A stretch of DNA of 31,456 nucleotides, from positions 1-31,456 of IMG/VR virus record IMGVR_UViG_3300025127_000141; one strand, given 5' to 3'. The notes below the pieces were generated by a model. It made no database searches. It was not told the DNA's origin and worked only from the letters and a program-made list of their open reading frames with translations. Shown here one piece after another: positions 5,401 to 13,852 of the stretch (positions are counted from its first letter, which is position 1; each line of letters opens with the position of its first letter). The DNA is from a virus. The translations under genes and the position numbers were made by a program.

Positions 5401-5802
5401 TTATTTGTCTGGGACAATTTTTACAGGACCTGATTCAATCCTGATAGTTTGTGCAGGAGCAGTCTCCGATGCCTTAGCGATAAGAAACTCCATATCTTTT
5501 TTAGATATGTTTGCATCTCCACCACCAGCAGCATTCTTTTTCTTACCTCCCGTCTGGACGCCAAAAGTAGCTAGCGTTCCTGTGAAGACCGAAGCTATGA
5601 AAGTTGGATCAATCTTTTCTCCTGCATCATATCCAGGTATTTTAACGTAGTTTAAAGTTAAAATTCCAGCGGACCACACGAGAACGATCACTCTTATAAG
5701 AGTCGCTAGGTATGCTAGTTGTTCCTCTTTATCATCTGCAGCTTCTTTAATCTTACCAAGGATACCTTTCGGTTTCTCCTCGACTTTCTTTGTATCTGCC
5801 AT
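5401..5802 (-). CDS. Two-helix membrane protein (133 aa)
   Basis: Not recognised with confidence. A charged N-terminus (first about 28 residues, many Lys and Glu) is followed by two hydrophobic segments (LIRVIVLVWSAGILTLNYV, and FIASVFTGTLATFGVQ), then GGKKKN and a charged C-terminal tail. Two helices with charged ends and late expression are compatible with a holin, but equally with a structural membrane protein. A perfect TATAAATA late box lies about 22 bases upstream; no Shine-Dalgarno is apparent. It is the first gene of the membrane-protein cluster that follows the fibre/protease block. Confidence 0.8.
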   Translation of the reverse strand: MADTKKVEEKPKGILGKIKEAADDKEEQLAYLATLIRVIVLVWSAGILTLNYVKIPGYDAGEKIDPTFIASVFTGTLATFGVQTGGKKKNAAGGGDANISKKDMEFLIAKASETAPAQTIRIESGPVKIVPDK

Positions 5803-5823
5803 AATGTTTATTATTTGCTATTC

Positions 5824-5831
5824 TATTTATA
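5824..5831 (-). promoter_or_regulatory. T4-type late promoter box (TATAAATA) for the membrane-protein cluster
   Basis: The minus strand reads TATAAATA just after the stop codon of the S8-protease gene. The expected start would give a leader of about 15 bases before the ATG at 5802. It would give the membrane cluster its own late transcript. Confidence 0.75.
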
Positions 5832-8800
5832 CTAGTTCTCGTCTGCCCTATAGGTATTTCCTCTTGGGAACAGCAATCCAACTCTAGGTCTCTTATCTTT
5901 TAATAATTCTCTACTGGTTCTGAGACCAGCAATTGTACCCGTCTCTGGTGCAGGTGGAGAGTTATTAGTCATGTACGTAATTTCTGCAAGACCTGTCCCT
6001 GATGGTGTTTCTGCTGGTACTGTTTCTTCATCAACTTCTTCAAAGAACCTAGGATAAATTTGACCAAACCCAAGTAATGCTGTAGGTCTACCAGGAGAAA
6101 CAAAAACAGTTGGGTTAAGATATGTGAGCGTATAATTTATAACTCCTGGGCGAGGTCCCTTAGTCCACAGTGAAGTATGTTGACTTCCAAAAATTTTATT
6201 AAGTCCTTGATCACGCATATCTGCACTACTTAGTGTTAAGGTGTAGTTAAGAGTGGGTGGTGGTGTTTGATCTGTCCAATCAGAAGTATGTTGACTTCCA
6301 AAAAGTTTATTGAGTGCTGGATCACGCATTTGAACACCAGTATATGCGAAGGTATGATTACCATATGGTTTTGTTCCGTTCGACGCAGTAATATTATTAA
6401 CATTCTGATTACCTGCTCCAAATAAAGTTCCCCAGTTTCCATCAATAGCAGGATCAACTTTCCAATACCTATCAAGATCGGATTGAGCCGAAGAACCAAA
6501 CTTAAGATTTCCTGGAACTGCTGGAGAACCACCAGTAAATGATCTTATATTATTAACTCCACTACCTGAGAGAGTAAAACTATATGTTTGTGCGTTACCT
6601 GTAGAAGTATCTGTTACTGTTACGTTGAAAGATGAGTCTTGAAAATAACTACTGGTAGAAGGTGATTCAAGATATCCTGTGGTTGTATTGAATGTTATAT
6701 TAGTACCAATTAAACTATCACCAGTAATTGTCCATGGTCCTACAGAAAGACTTTCTCCACCAACAGCAACAGCATTTGAATACCCTAGATTAATACTAAT
6801 ATTAGAGTTATGTGCAATAGGACTTTGACTAATTGTTCCTTGTCCTTGATCCCATGTGTATTGTTTCATCACAAAAGGGAACATAATACCTCTATTCACA
6901 GGAGGAGTAAAAGTTTTAGTTACATAATTATAGTACCCAGCATCAACGGGAAGACCAGTACCAATATTTAAACCAGTATTATTAGCTTCTTCATAATCGG
7001 TTCTAGTAGTTAAAGATACACTTCCATAGTGAGGACCATCAGTTTCTTGGAATGTACCAGTAACGATACCCATAGAAAATGGTCCAGCACCACCAACATT
7101 AACATTGCTAGATGTAAATACATTACTGGTACCAAGATCAATTGTTAAAGTATTTGCGACAGCATCTTCAGCGACGATTCCCCACCATTGTCTAAGTGCT
7201 TCAGTTAAATTAATATTACCTACAATTGTTGCTGGTGGATAAGGTGTTCTGATTTGTACTTTTTTGTTTATATTTCCTAAAAAATAACTAGCATCTGCTG
7301 GGTTAAACTTAACTACAATCTGAGAAGATCCATTACTAGTTGTAAATGGATCAGAGACAAGTTCTCTTTCATCCATTCCATTGATAGGATAGTTAGTATT
7401 TCTACCAGAATCTGTCCTGAATCCTGGGTTAGGAGTGTTAACCCAGTCTTTTGCTTTTTGTGGTAACCCAGTGGTAGTGTAATCATAATTAAAATAGTCC
7501 AACCATACTGCTAAAACACCAGCAACAATAGGTGTTGAGAAAGAAGTTCCACTAATATTAGAGTACCATGTACTCCACGATGCATCTAAGTAACTCGTTG
7601 TGGTTGTCCAGTCATACTTAGGACATTCAACTCTAGTTCCAGGAGCATAAACATCTACAGCGTCTCCGTAGTTAGAAAAATCAGCATAGGTATCGTTCCA
7701 TTCAGTAGCACCAACTACAACTTTAGGTTGATCGTAGTCAACAGCATTAAATCTATAATCTATTGGTCCTCCAGTCCTACTTCCAGGTTTCATTTTTGCT
7801 TGAAGAGGACCTAAGAAAGTATCACTTGCTGATAAAAATCCATTACCAGCAGAGCGACAAATAATAATATTATGTGACCTACAAACAGTGCTTTCAATCT
7901 CATCTAAAATTTCTATATCATTGTATGGATAGTCTGTACCCACATCATTTAATTCAATGATGGGTGTGCCTGCACTAGGTTGTGTAGCACCAAAAGAAGC
8001 ATTGATAATTGATGGTCTATTGTTATTTTTATAGTAACCACTATTAGTAACATGATGATTTATGACTGCTTGATATGCTGCAGCAATATCAGAAAATGTT
8101 CCAGCTAACTGAGAATTGAATGCTGCGAGTGAATAGATACGTGCTTTCTTAGCAACTCCATATCTGTATCCAGCTGCAAGAACTGCACAAGCAGTTCCAT
8201 GTCCGTTAGTATCTTCATTAATATTTGGAGTAAAGGCAGAAGCACCATAATGACTCAAAGAATATACTCTATAGTCTCCTTGTTCTGATGCACCATCTAA
8301 ATCAGCTCTATTATCTGGATGAAATAATTCTGGATGAAGTGCTGCTCCTGCACCAGTAGGTCTACTAGCACCTCTAACTCCACTATCAATCACATAGATA
8401 TCAATACCATCACCATCTCCTCCATCCCAACTGAAAGTACCACCACCAATTGTTAATGCAGTTCCTCTACCATTCTTACTAATTCTATTCAAATGCCACG
8501 TATTATAAGACGGGGAAATGGTCATGTATCTATCTGGAGATGTAGCATACCTTCCCAAACCAGGTGAACTAGGAGTGTAGAAAAATAATTTATCAGCTGA
8601 TGCACCAGAAAAAACTATATCAACACTATTCGTACCATAAGTAACACCTTGTGTGTATAAAGTACCACCTTTATGAGTACCATCTTGTGTCTCAGAAAAT
8701 TTAAGAGGGAAACTGGACATCGAAGCATCAGTTACATCGAATTTTATTGTCCATCCATTTGGGAAACCAGTTATTACATTTGGAGATCTATACCAAGGAG

Positions 8801-9176
8801 CGCTACCATTTGGAGAAAATTCATATAAGTTTTGTCCGTTGACTTGAGTCACACGAACATATTGAGTTGCAGTATAAGTGTTTACAGCAAACTTTGTATT
8901 ATCAAGAGGATCTAATACAGCATTATCTACCTGAATAGAATTAGATTCTTCCTCTATGGGATCTAATTTAATAATTGTATCCCAGAAACATGTGTGACCA
9001 CAACCATGAACATCATTTTTTACTTGGTCAATATTTTCATCAGGAATTTGAAAAATTAATATACGAAAACTTTCAAGACTCTCTTGCAACTGAGCATAAG
9101 AAAGTCTCGCTTCAATAGAAGCACGAATGTCTTCTAGAGGAGAATTACCGCATGCTTTTACTATTAACCTTTTCAT
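5832..9176 (-). CDS. Fibre-like virion protein with subtilisin (S8) protease domain (1114 aa)
   Basis: Residues about 255-575 form a peptidase S8 domain with the full triad: Asp264 (YVIDSG), His326 (NGHGTAC) and Ser545 (SGTSFSTPIVAG), with Asn445 (SAGNG) as the likely oxyanion residue. Residues 1-75 have the strand-helix pattern of an I9-like propeptide (tentative). Residues about 104-208 look like a cupredoxin-like beta domain without copper ligands. After the protease come beta-rich segments, an Ig-like unit (about 790-872) and two 37-residue repeats (949-1022) sharing LNK.FGSQHTS. There is no Sec signal. It lies at the end of the tail-fibre block, so a tail-associated protease acting on the host surface or on fibre maturation is inferred. 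Start ATG 9176, 11 bases after the upstream stop. Confidence 0.9.
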   Translation of the reverse strand: MKRLIVKACGNSPLEDIRASIEARLSYAQLQESLESFRILIFQIPDENIDQVKNDVHGCGHTCFWDTIIKLDPIEEESNSIQVDNAVLDPLDNTKFAVNTYTATQYVRVTQVNGQNLYEFSPNGSAPWYRSPNVITGFPNGWTIKFDVTDASMSSFPLKFSETQDGTHKGGTLYTQGVTYGTNSVDIVFSGASADKLFFYTPSSPGLGRYATSPDRYMTISPSYNTWHLNRISKNGRGTALTIGGGTFSWDGGDGDGIDIYVIDSGVRGASRPTGAGAALHPELFHPDNRADLDGASEQGDYRVYSLSHYGASAFTPNINEDTNGHGTACAVLAAGYRYGVAKKARIYSLAAFNSQLAGTFSDIAAAYQAVINHHVTNSGYYKNNNRPSIINASFGATQPSAGTPIIELNDVGTDYPYNDIEILDEIESTVCRSHNIIICRSAGNGFLSASDTFLGPLQAKMKPGSRTGGPIDYRFNAVDYDQPKVVVGATEWNDTYADFSNYGDAVDVYAPGTRVECPKYDWTTTTSYLDASWSTWYSNISGTSFSTPIVAGVLAVWLDYFNYDYTTTGLPQKAKDWVNTPNPGFRTDSGRNTNYPINGMDERELVSDPFTTSNGSSQIVVKFNPADASYFLGNINKKVQIRTPYPPATIVGNINLTEALRQWWGIVAEDAVANTLTIDLGTSNVFTSSNVNVGGAGPFSMGIVTGTFQETDGPHYGSVSLTTRTDYEEANNTGLNIGTGLPVDAGYYNYVTKTFTPPVNRGIMFPFVMKQYTWDQGQGTISQSPIAHNSNISINLGYSNAVAVGGESLSVGPWTITGDSLIGTNITFNTTTGYLESPSTSSYFQDSSFNVTVTDTSTGNAQTYSFTLSGSGVNNIRSFTGGSPAVPGNLKFGSSAQSDLDRYWKVDPAIDGNWGTLFGAGNQNVNNITASNGTKPYGNHTFAYTGVQMRDPALNKLFGSQHTSDWTDQTPPPTLNYTLTLSSADMRDQGLNKIFGSQHTSLWTKGPRPGVINYTLTYLNPTVFVSPGRPTALLGFGQIYPRFFEEVDEETVPAETPSGTGLAEITYMTNNSPPAPETGTIAGLRTSRELLKDKRPRVGLLFPRGNTYRADEN
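6111..6332 (-). repeat. Two 111-bp tandem repeats in the S8-protease gene
   Basis: Two neighbouring 111-bp units encode 37-residue repeats starting MRDPALNKLFGSQHTS and MRDQGLNKIFGSQHTS. They are clearly similar at DNA level (shared TTGACTTCCAAAAA stretch) but not identical. A more diverged relative (DLDRYWKV...NWGTLFGAG) may precede them. Confidence 0.75.
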
Positions 9177-9187
9177 CTTACCCCCAA

Positions 9188-11272
9188 TTAGGTGGTTCTA
9201 GCACAGAATAGAATTCCTCTAGTTCTATCTGTTTGATTATATGATCCTGTAATTATAGTGTAGATTTCTTGATTACCAACAGTAATTGTATCACCCTGTT
9301 GAATGTTTGCTGATGGAGTAGCGACATCAAAATCAATCATAGCAAAATCATTAGGTAGATAGTATGGTACTGGAGCCATTTTTATACTTAAAGGAAGACC
9401 TTTAATAACTGCGTTAAAGTTAGTACTATCGGGCATTATTTCTTTAGAGTAACTATTATTATAGTGACCACCCACACCTCTATAAGTATGATCTAAATTA
9501 GATCTGGTGTAGATATTAACGTAACCAGTAGTTCCTTCTTGGGAAGTTAATGATGTAGATCCATAAGTTGTACTCATAGAATAAGGTCCTCGACCTGTTT
9601 CGTAAGTTGAATCAGTTCTAGAGGGTAAGAATCCATACTCAGCAGATCTCTTAGAAAAACCACTTGAAACCGAGTTACCTGAGTCAAATTGACCAGCAAG
9701 AAAAGATTCAAATGATACGTAAGGTTGTGTTGGGTTAGCATCACCAGGTATGTGGATGATAGTAACACCACCTAAAAACAATTGATTGTAATCAAATAAA
9801 CTACTTGTATAATCATGAACAAACCAAGTCATAAAAGTATTATCAGCTAAGTTAGTTGATGATAAGTTAGGTTGCTTGAAAGAATAAACAACAAATTTTG
9901 GATCAAGTCCAGACTGATATGATATAAGATCTAGAGAGTATGCATTGTATGCATTCCTATCTGCGATGGGTTCTAGATGATCATCATAATTAGCGGTAGA
10001 AAAATGTGAAGGACTATATGGGGTTGAAGTACCAGACCAACTATCATTAAGACGATATGAACCTGGGGAACCATACTTATCAAGATAAGGAGATCCTTTG
10101 AATCGAGCATCACCCAAATAATTTGCTATATCATACTGAGTTACATCAGTTGTACCTGCATCATTGTAATGAAAATCATGACCTTTAGCTTGACGTGCGT
10201 TACCATCAATAGTGTATGAAGTAGGGAGTGTTGTTGTTTGTGGAGCGTAACCAGATCCTGTAATAATATTAATTTCTACTTGACCATTAACATCATCATT
10301 AAATTGATATGCTTGATAAGTAATTCCATATTTTTTATTTTCCTGAACTTCCCTTCTACATACACCCCAAGGAGAAACGGCTGCTTGTCTATTTTGCTTA
10401 TCAAAAAATGCGTTTGTTTGACCAAAAGTTGTAGGAACAATATTAGACTGTCCTGCAGCAACTACAGTAATTGTGTTGTAATTATTGTAAGCATATTCTC
10501 CTCTAAGATAATATGTTCCTGCTTGTCCTGGAGAAGGTTTCCATTTAAGATATTTACTATCTTCACTATAACTGGCGCCAGTATATTGTCTAGCACCTTG
10601 ATTAACAACATTCTTAACCGACATTCCCCACTCGAACTCTTGTTCATATCCTGTGTTTCCTAAGGTAGAAGTTGTGAACATATCATACCATAAAAGATAA
10701 GTCTCATGATCAGTTGGAACTTTCAATAAGAGAGTATCGCCTTCAGCAATAGTAATATTTCCTGCAGAAGTATTTTTATTGGTACTGACTGCACCATTAG
10801 CATCAATACCAGTCAGGTTACCAGAAGAATCATACTCACATGTATATGTACTACCACCCTGAGCAACTCCTTCAATGTAAACAGTTACTTGAATATCCTG
10901 TACACCATTAGAACCATTACCACCAAAATCCAAATCATTTAATGTTAAAATATCTCCATTTGCATATCCAGAACCAGGACGATTAGGGTTTACAGATCTT
11001 ACTTTTCCATTATATACACCTACCTGAAAGGTAGCACCAGTTCCACTCCCTGTCCAAGCAGTTGGAGCAACATCATAGTAATAATCCCAAGTAGCAGATG
11101 TATTGCGTTGAGTATTTTCTCCACCATAAGTAAAAGATTTAACACCAGCAACCAACCCAGTAACAGGACCCATGTGTGCTCCTACTGTAGTGTGTGCATC
11201 TTCTATCAAGTCGATAACATCACTTCTTGACCACCCAATTGGTTTACTATGTACAGTTCTTGTTACAGCCAT
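9188..11272 (-). CDS. Beta-rich virion structural protein (694 aa)
   Basis: No named family recognised. It is an Asn-, Tyr-, Ser- and Gly-rich protein without membrane segments or signal peptide. A segment near residues 88-140 (VRSVNPNRPGSGYANGD) has the 'GSGY..GD' pattern common in phage fibre and baseplate-like proteins. Position between a fibre gene (6-base gap) and the S8-protease gene (11-base gap), with no promoter between, places it in the same late transcript. Most likely a tail or fibre-associated structural protein. The C-terminus (YTIITGSYNQTDRTRGILFCARTT) is well ordered in prediction, arguing that the gene is full length. Confidence 0.8.
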   Translation of the reverse strand: MAVTRTVHSKPIGWSRSDVIDLIEDAHTTVGAHMGPVTGLVAGVKSFTYGGENTQRNTSATWDYYYDVAPTAWTGSGTGATFQVGVYNGKVRSVNPNRPGSGYANGDILTLNDLDFGGNGSNGVQDIQVTVYIEGVAQGGSTYTCEYDSSGNLTGIDANGAVSTNKNTSAGNITIAEGDTLLLKVPTDHETYLLWYDMFTTSTLGNTGYEQEFEWGMSVKNVVNQGARQYTGASYSEDSKYLKWKPSPGQAGTYYLRGEYAYNNYNTITVVAAGQSNIVPTTFGQTNAFFDKQNRQAAVSPWGVCRREVQENKKYGITYQAYQFNDDVNGQVEINIITGSGYAPQTTTLPTSYTIDGNARQAKGHDFHYNDAGTTDVTQYDIANYLGDARFKGSPYLDKYGSPGSYRLNDSWSGTSTPYSPSHFSTANYDDHLEPIADRNAYNAYSLDLISYQSGLDPKFVVYSFKQPNLSSTNLADNTFMTWFVHDYTSSLFDYNQLFLGGVTIIHIPGDANPTQPYVSFESFLAGQFDSGNSVSSGFSKRSAEYGFLPSRTDSTYETGRGPYSMSTTYGSTSLTSQEGTTGYVNIYTRSNLDHTYRGVGGHYNNSYSKEIMPDSTNFNAVIKGLPLSIKMAPVPYYLPNDFAMIDFDVATPSANIQQGDTITVGNQEIYTIITGSYNQTDRTRGILFCARTT

Positions 11273-11278
11273 CTTCTA

Positions 11279-13840
11279 TTACGCCTCCAGTTGCAGTATT
11301 GTGAGAGTTGCGGTGATTGTTGTGTTTCCCGTTGTAAGATTTTCCACAGTCAAATAAATGTTATCACTAACAGGTGATTCAGTATTTCCACCAACGGTAA
11401 ATGGAGTAATAATTTGTGCTTGATTCTGACCTGTAGTAATCACTTCAGCAATTACACCAGATCCAGGATCAGGGTCTTCACCAGAAGTTCTACCTGTATC
11501 ATTAGTCCTTGCTTGGCTACTACTATATATGCGACACCATGCCGCATCAGATAAGTTAATTTGAATTAATGCATATGATTTAAACCCAGTTATATCTAAC
11601 GTATCAAAAGTTCCAGGTGCTAAAAGAATTGTAGTTCCACTTACAGTTGTTCTACTGGAGAGAGTACCTCCTCCCCCTCCTCCTCCACCGCCAGTAGCAC
11701 TAAGGATACCAGCAGCAGTAATAGAAAGACCTGATCCAACAATTACACCACCCAACTGAGATGATGTAGCAGGAACAATATTAGTAACACCTGAAGTTTG
11801 ATCTACATTAATTGAAGGACCATTTTTAATACCACCAAGAGTAGTTGGTGATGCGATAGAAATTGCAGATGAGTTAGTGCTGAGAACTCCAGAAGAATCA
11901 ATAGCTAATCCATTTCCTACCTTAACTCCTCCAAGAACTGTAGAAGATGCAGTTGGAAGAGTTACAGTAGCAATTCCAGTGCTACTATCAATCGCTAATC
12001 CAGAACCAATCTTAATACCACCTAATATAGTAGCAGAAGCAACAGGAAGAGATTGGACATTGGAACTAAGAACACCAGTATTACTGACGGAAAGACCAGC
12101 TCCAATAATTACACCACCTAAAGTAGCACCTGTTGCTGCGGGTAATGTATATCCACTAGGAGCAGCACTGATCTGTCCGTTTGATGGATCTATAGTAATA
12201 CTAGTTCCGTCTACTCTAACTCCACCTAATATAGTAGTGGTAGCTTGAGGTAGTGTATATCCACTAGGAGCAGCACTGATCTGTCCGTTTGATGGATCTA
12301 TAGTAATACTAGTTCCGTCTACTCTAACTCCACCTAATATAGTAGTGGTAGCTTGAGGTAGTGTATAGAAAGAAGTAGGTTTGTTGAGAATTTGTGTTAA
12401 TCCAGAAGAAGAATTCCAATCAGCATTTACTGGTTGAACACTATTGAAAGTAATTCTATTGTTAGCAGGTTCATGTGTTAATGTCGTACCACCTAGAGCA
12501 AGAATCTGATAACTAGATGTTGTACCATCCGTAGCGGTAAGAGTAACTGTAGCTTCGTTACTTGCTAAGGTAGTTCCTACAGAAAGAGTATAGTTATTTA
12601 AGTTGTAATAATTAGTTCCATCGTTTGTCCACTCCCACTTATCAGTAGATTCATTCCAACGTAATACTGTATCGGTTTCAGTACCTCTATCAATTCTGAT
12701 TGATCCATTTTGTGATGGAGATCCTGTCGTACCGTCATTAATAATAATCTCATTGTTAGATACGCTGAGAGTATTTACGTTGGTGTTAGTTGTTGTTCCT
12801 TGTACAAGTAAATTACCTGTGATTGTAAGGTCACCAATAGTTAAATTATTGGATGTAGTATTACCTCTACCTGTAATAGTATCAAGAGTATCAGACTCAG
12901 AAGTTAGATATGCTGGAGTAAAATTTTCCCACTTTGATGTAGATGAGTTATACTTAATCAGATCACCTGTAACCAAACTCGATATTGTTACATCAGTTAG
13001 ATCAGGCAATGCAACTTGAGTTAGATATCCAGCAGTACCATGATCACCCCATCCATATGCAGCATTCCATTCTGATAATTTTGCTAGTGTGATACTACCA
13101 GCAGGAGAAGCAGTAAATACAGGGTCAGTTTCTGCTGCTGTAGCAGCATTTCCTGGTTCCCATTTACCAGCAGTAGAATCCCAGATAAGTGCTTGTCCGT
13201 TTGTTGGTGCCGCTGTTGCTGTATCAACATCATTAAAAGTATTGATAGAAATATTAGCGAGATCTCCAACAACTAGGTATCCTTGAGTACTATGGTCTCC
13301 CCAGTTGTATGCTGCATTCCATTGAGTAGATCCAGAAGATCCATTCCCTGTAGTAATACCTCCAGTAAATGTTGCATCAGTTGGATTAGTAAAGTTAGCA
13401 ATACCACCTACAGTTAAGTTTGTTATTGATATACTAGGGTTACCAGATAATCCAGTAGCACTACCAGAAATATCTGCACCAGCGATGGTTGATGTAGATG
13501 GATTATATGTAAGAGTATTGTCTGCAAATGTTTCTACGTTACCAGTAGCAGCAGATCCAAGAATTAAAGGTAGTTGAAGATTATCAGTTGCCTTTGTTGT
13601 TACGTTAATAACATTATTTAATTCATTCAACCATTCAGATGTACCATCATATCTTATGACTTGATCTGTTGTTAGAGAAGTTAGTGATACATCTGTTAAA
13701 TCACCAAGAGCAGACGCTCCACCTCCTCCACCACCAGAAGGAGCAAGAGATACCCAAGAGGTTCCGTCCCACTCCCAGGTAATACCTGCTGCGGTGTGTG
13801 TAGCTCCTGGTGAAGGATTCGATGGGAATGTAATAGCCAT
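11279..13840 (-). CDS. Modular tail-fibre protein (853 aa)
   Basis: The N-terminus (MAITFPSNPSPGATHT, then ITWEWDGTSWV) and a Gly6 linker are typical of cyanophage fibres. The body has two WNAAYxWGDHxxxGYL units, a GNLLVQGTTT-type beta segment, a 'TGSPSQNGSIRIDRG...WNESTDKWEW' module shared with the next fibre, and about seven repeats of the pattern LP.AT...LGGV..G.GL.I...G, two of them identical. A Gly9 linker precedes a C-terminal domain of about 135 residues (from TLSSRTTVSG) that is probably the receptor-contacting tip. It sits 12 bases after the 1683-residue fibre gene and probably shares its late transcript. Confidence 0.88.
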   Translation of the reverse strand: MAITFPSNPSPGATHTAAGITWEWDGTSWVSLAPSGGGGGGASALGDLTDVSLTSLTTDQVIRYDGTSEWLNELNNVINVTTKATDNLQLPLILGSAATGNVETFADNTLTYNPSTSTIAGADISGSATGLSGNPSISITNLTVGGIANFTNPTDATFTGGITTGNGSSGSTQWNAAYNWGDHSTQGYLVVGDLANISINTFNDVDTATAAPTNGQALIWDSTAGKWEPGNAATAAETDPVFTASPAGSITLAKLSEWNAAYGWGDHGTAGYLTQVALPDLTDVTISSLVTGDLIKYNSSTSKWENFTPAYLTSESDTLDTITGRGNTTSNNLTIGDLTITGNLLVQGTTTNTNVNTLSVSNNEIIINDGTTGSPSQNGSIRIDRGTETDTVLRWNESTDKWEWTNDGTNYYNLNNYTLSVGTTLASNEATVTLTATDGTTSSYQILALGGTTLTHEPANNRITFNSVQPVNADWNSSSGLTQILNKPTSFYTLPQATTTILGGVRVDGTSITIDPSNGQISAAPSGYTLPQATTTILGGVRVDGTSITIDPSNGQISAAPSGYTLPAATGATLGGVIIGAGLSVSNTGVLSSNVQSLPVASATILGGIKIGSGLAIDSSTGIATVTLPTASSTVLGGVKVGNGLAIDSSGVLSTNSSAISIASPTTLGGIKNGPSINVDQTSGVTNIVPATSSQLGGVIVGSGLSITAAGILSATGGGGGGGGGTLSSRTTVSGTTILLAPGTFDTLDITGFKSYALIQINLSDAAWCRIYSSSQARTNDTGRTSGEDPDPGSGVIAEVITTGQNQAQIITPFTVGGNTESPVSDNIYLTVENLTTGNTTITATLTILQLEA
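12146..12361. repeat. Perfect tandem duplication, 2 x 108 bp, in the 853-aa fibre gene
   Basis: Bases 12146-12253 and 12254-12361 appear identical, encoding two copies of a 36-residue fibre repeat (TLPQATTTILGGVRVDGTS...). The surrounding repeats of the same family are much more diverged. Identity without drift points to a recent duplication, and the 36-codon unit keeps the frame. Confidence 0.9.
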
Positions 13841-13852
13841 AAGGGTATTTAT

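Noticed and set aside
10238-10663. 141-codon plus-strand open frame opposite the 694-residue structural gene
   Set aside because: The translation is low-complexity (Ile, Ser, Asn, Cys rich), and the minus-strand gene runs through it without a break.
11660-11695. Long Gly-codon run (poly-glycine) in fibre genes considered as possible sequencing or assembly error
   Set aside because: Frames continue correctly on both sides and Gly linkers between modules recur in all these fibres.
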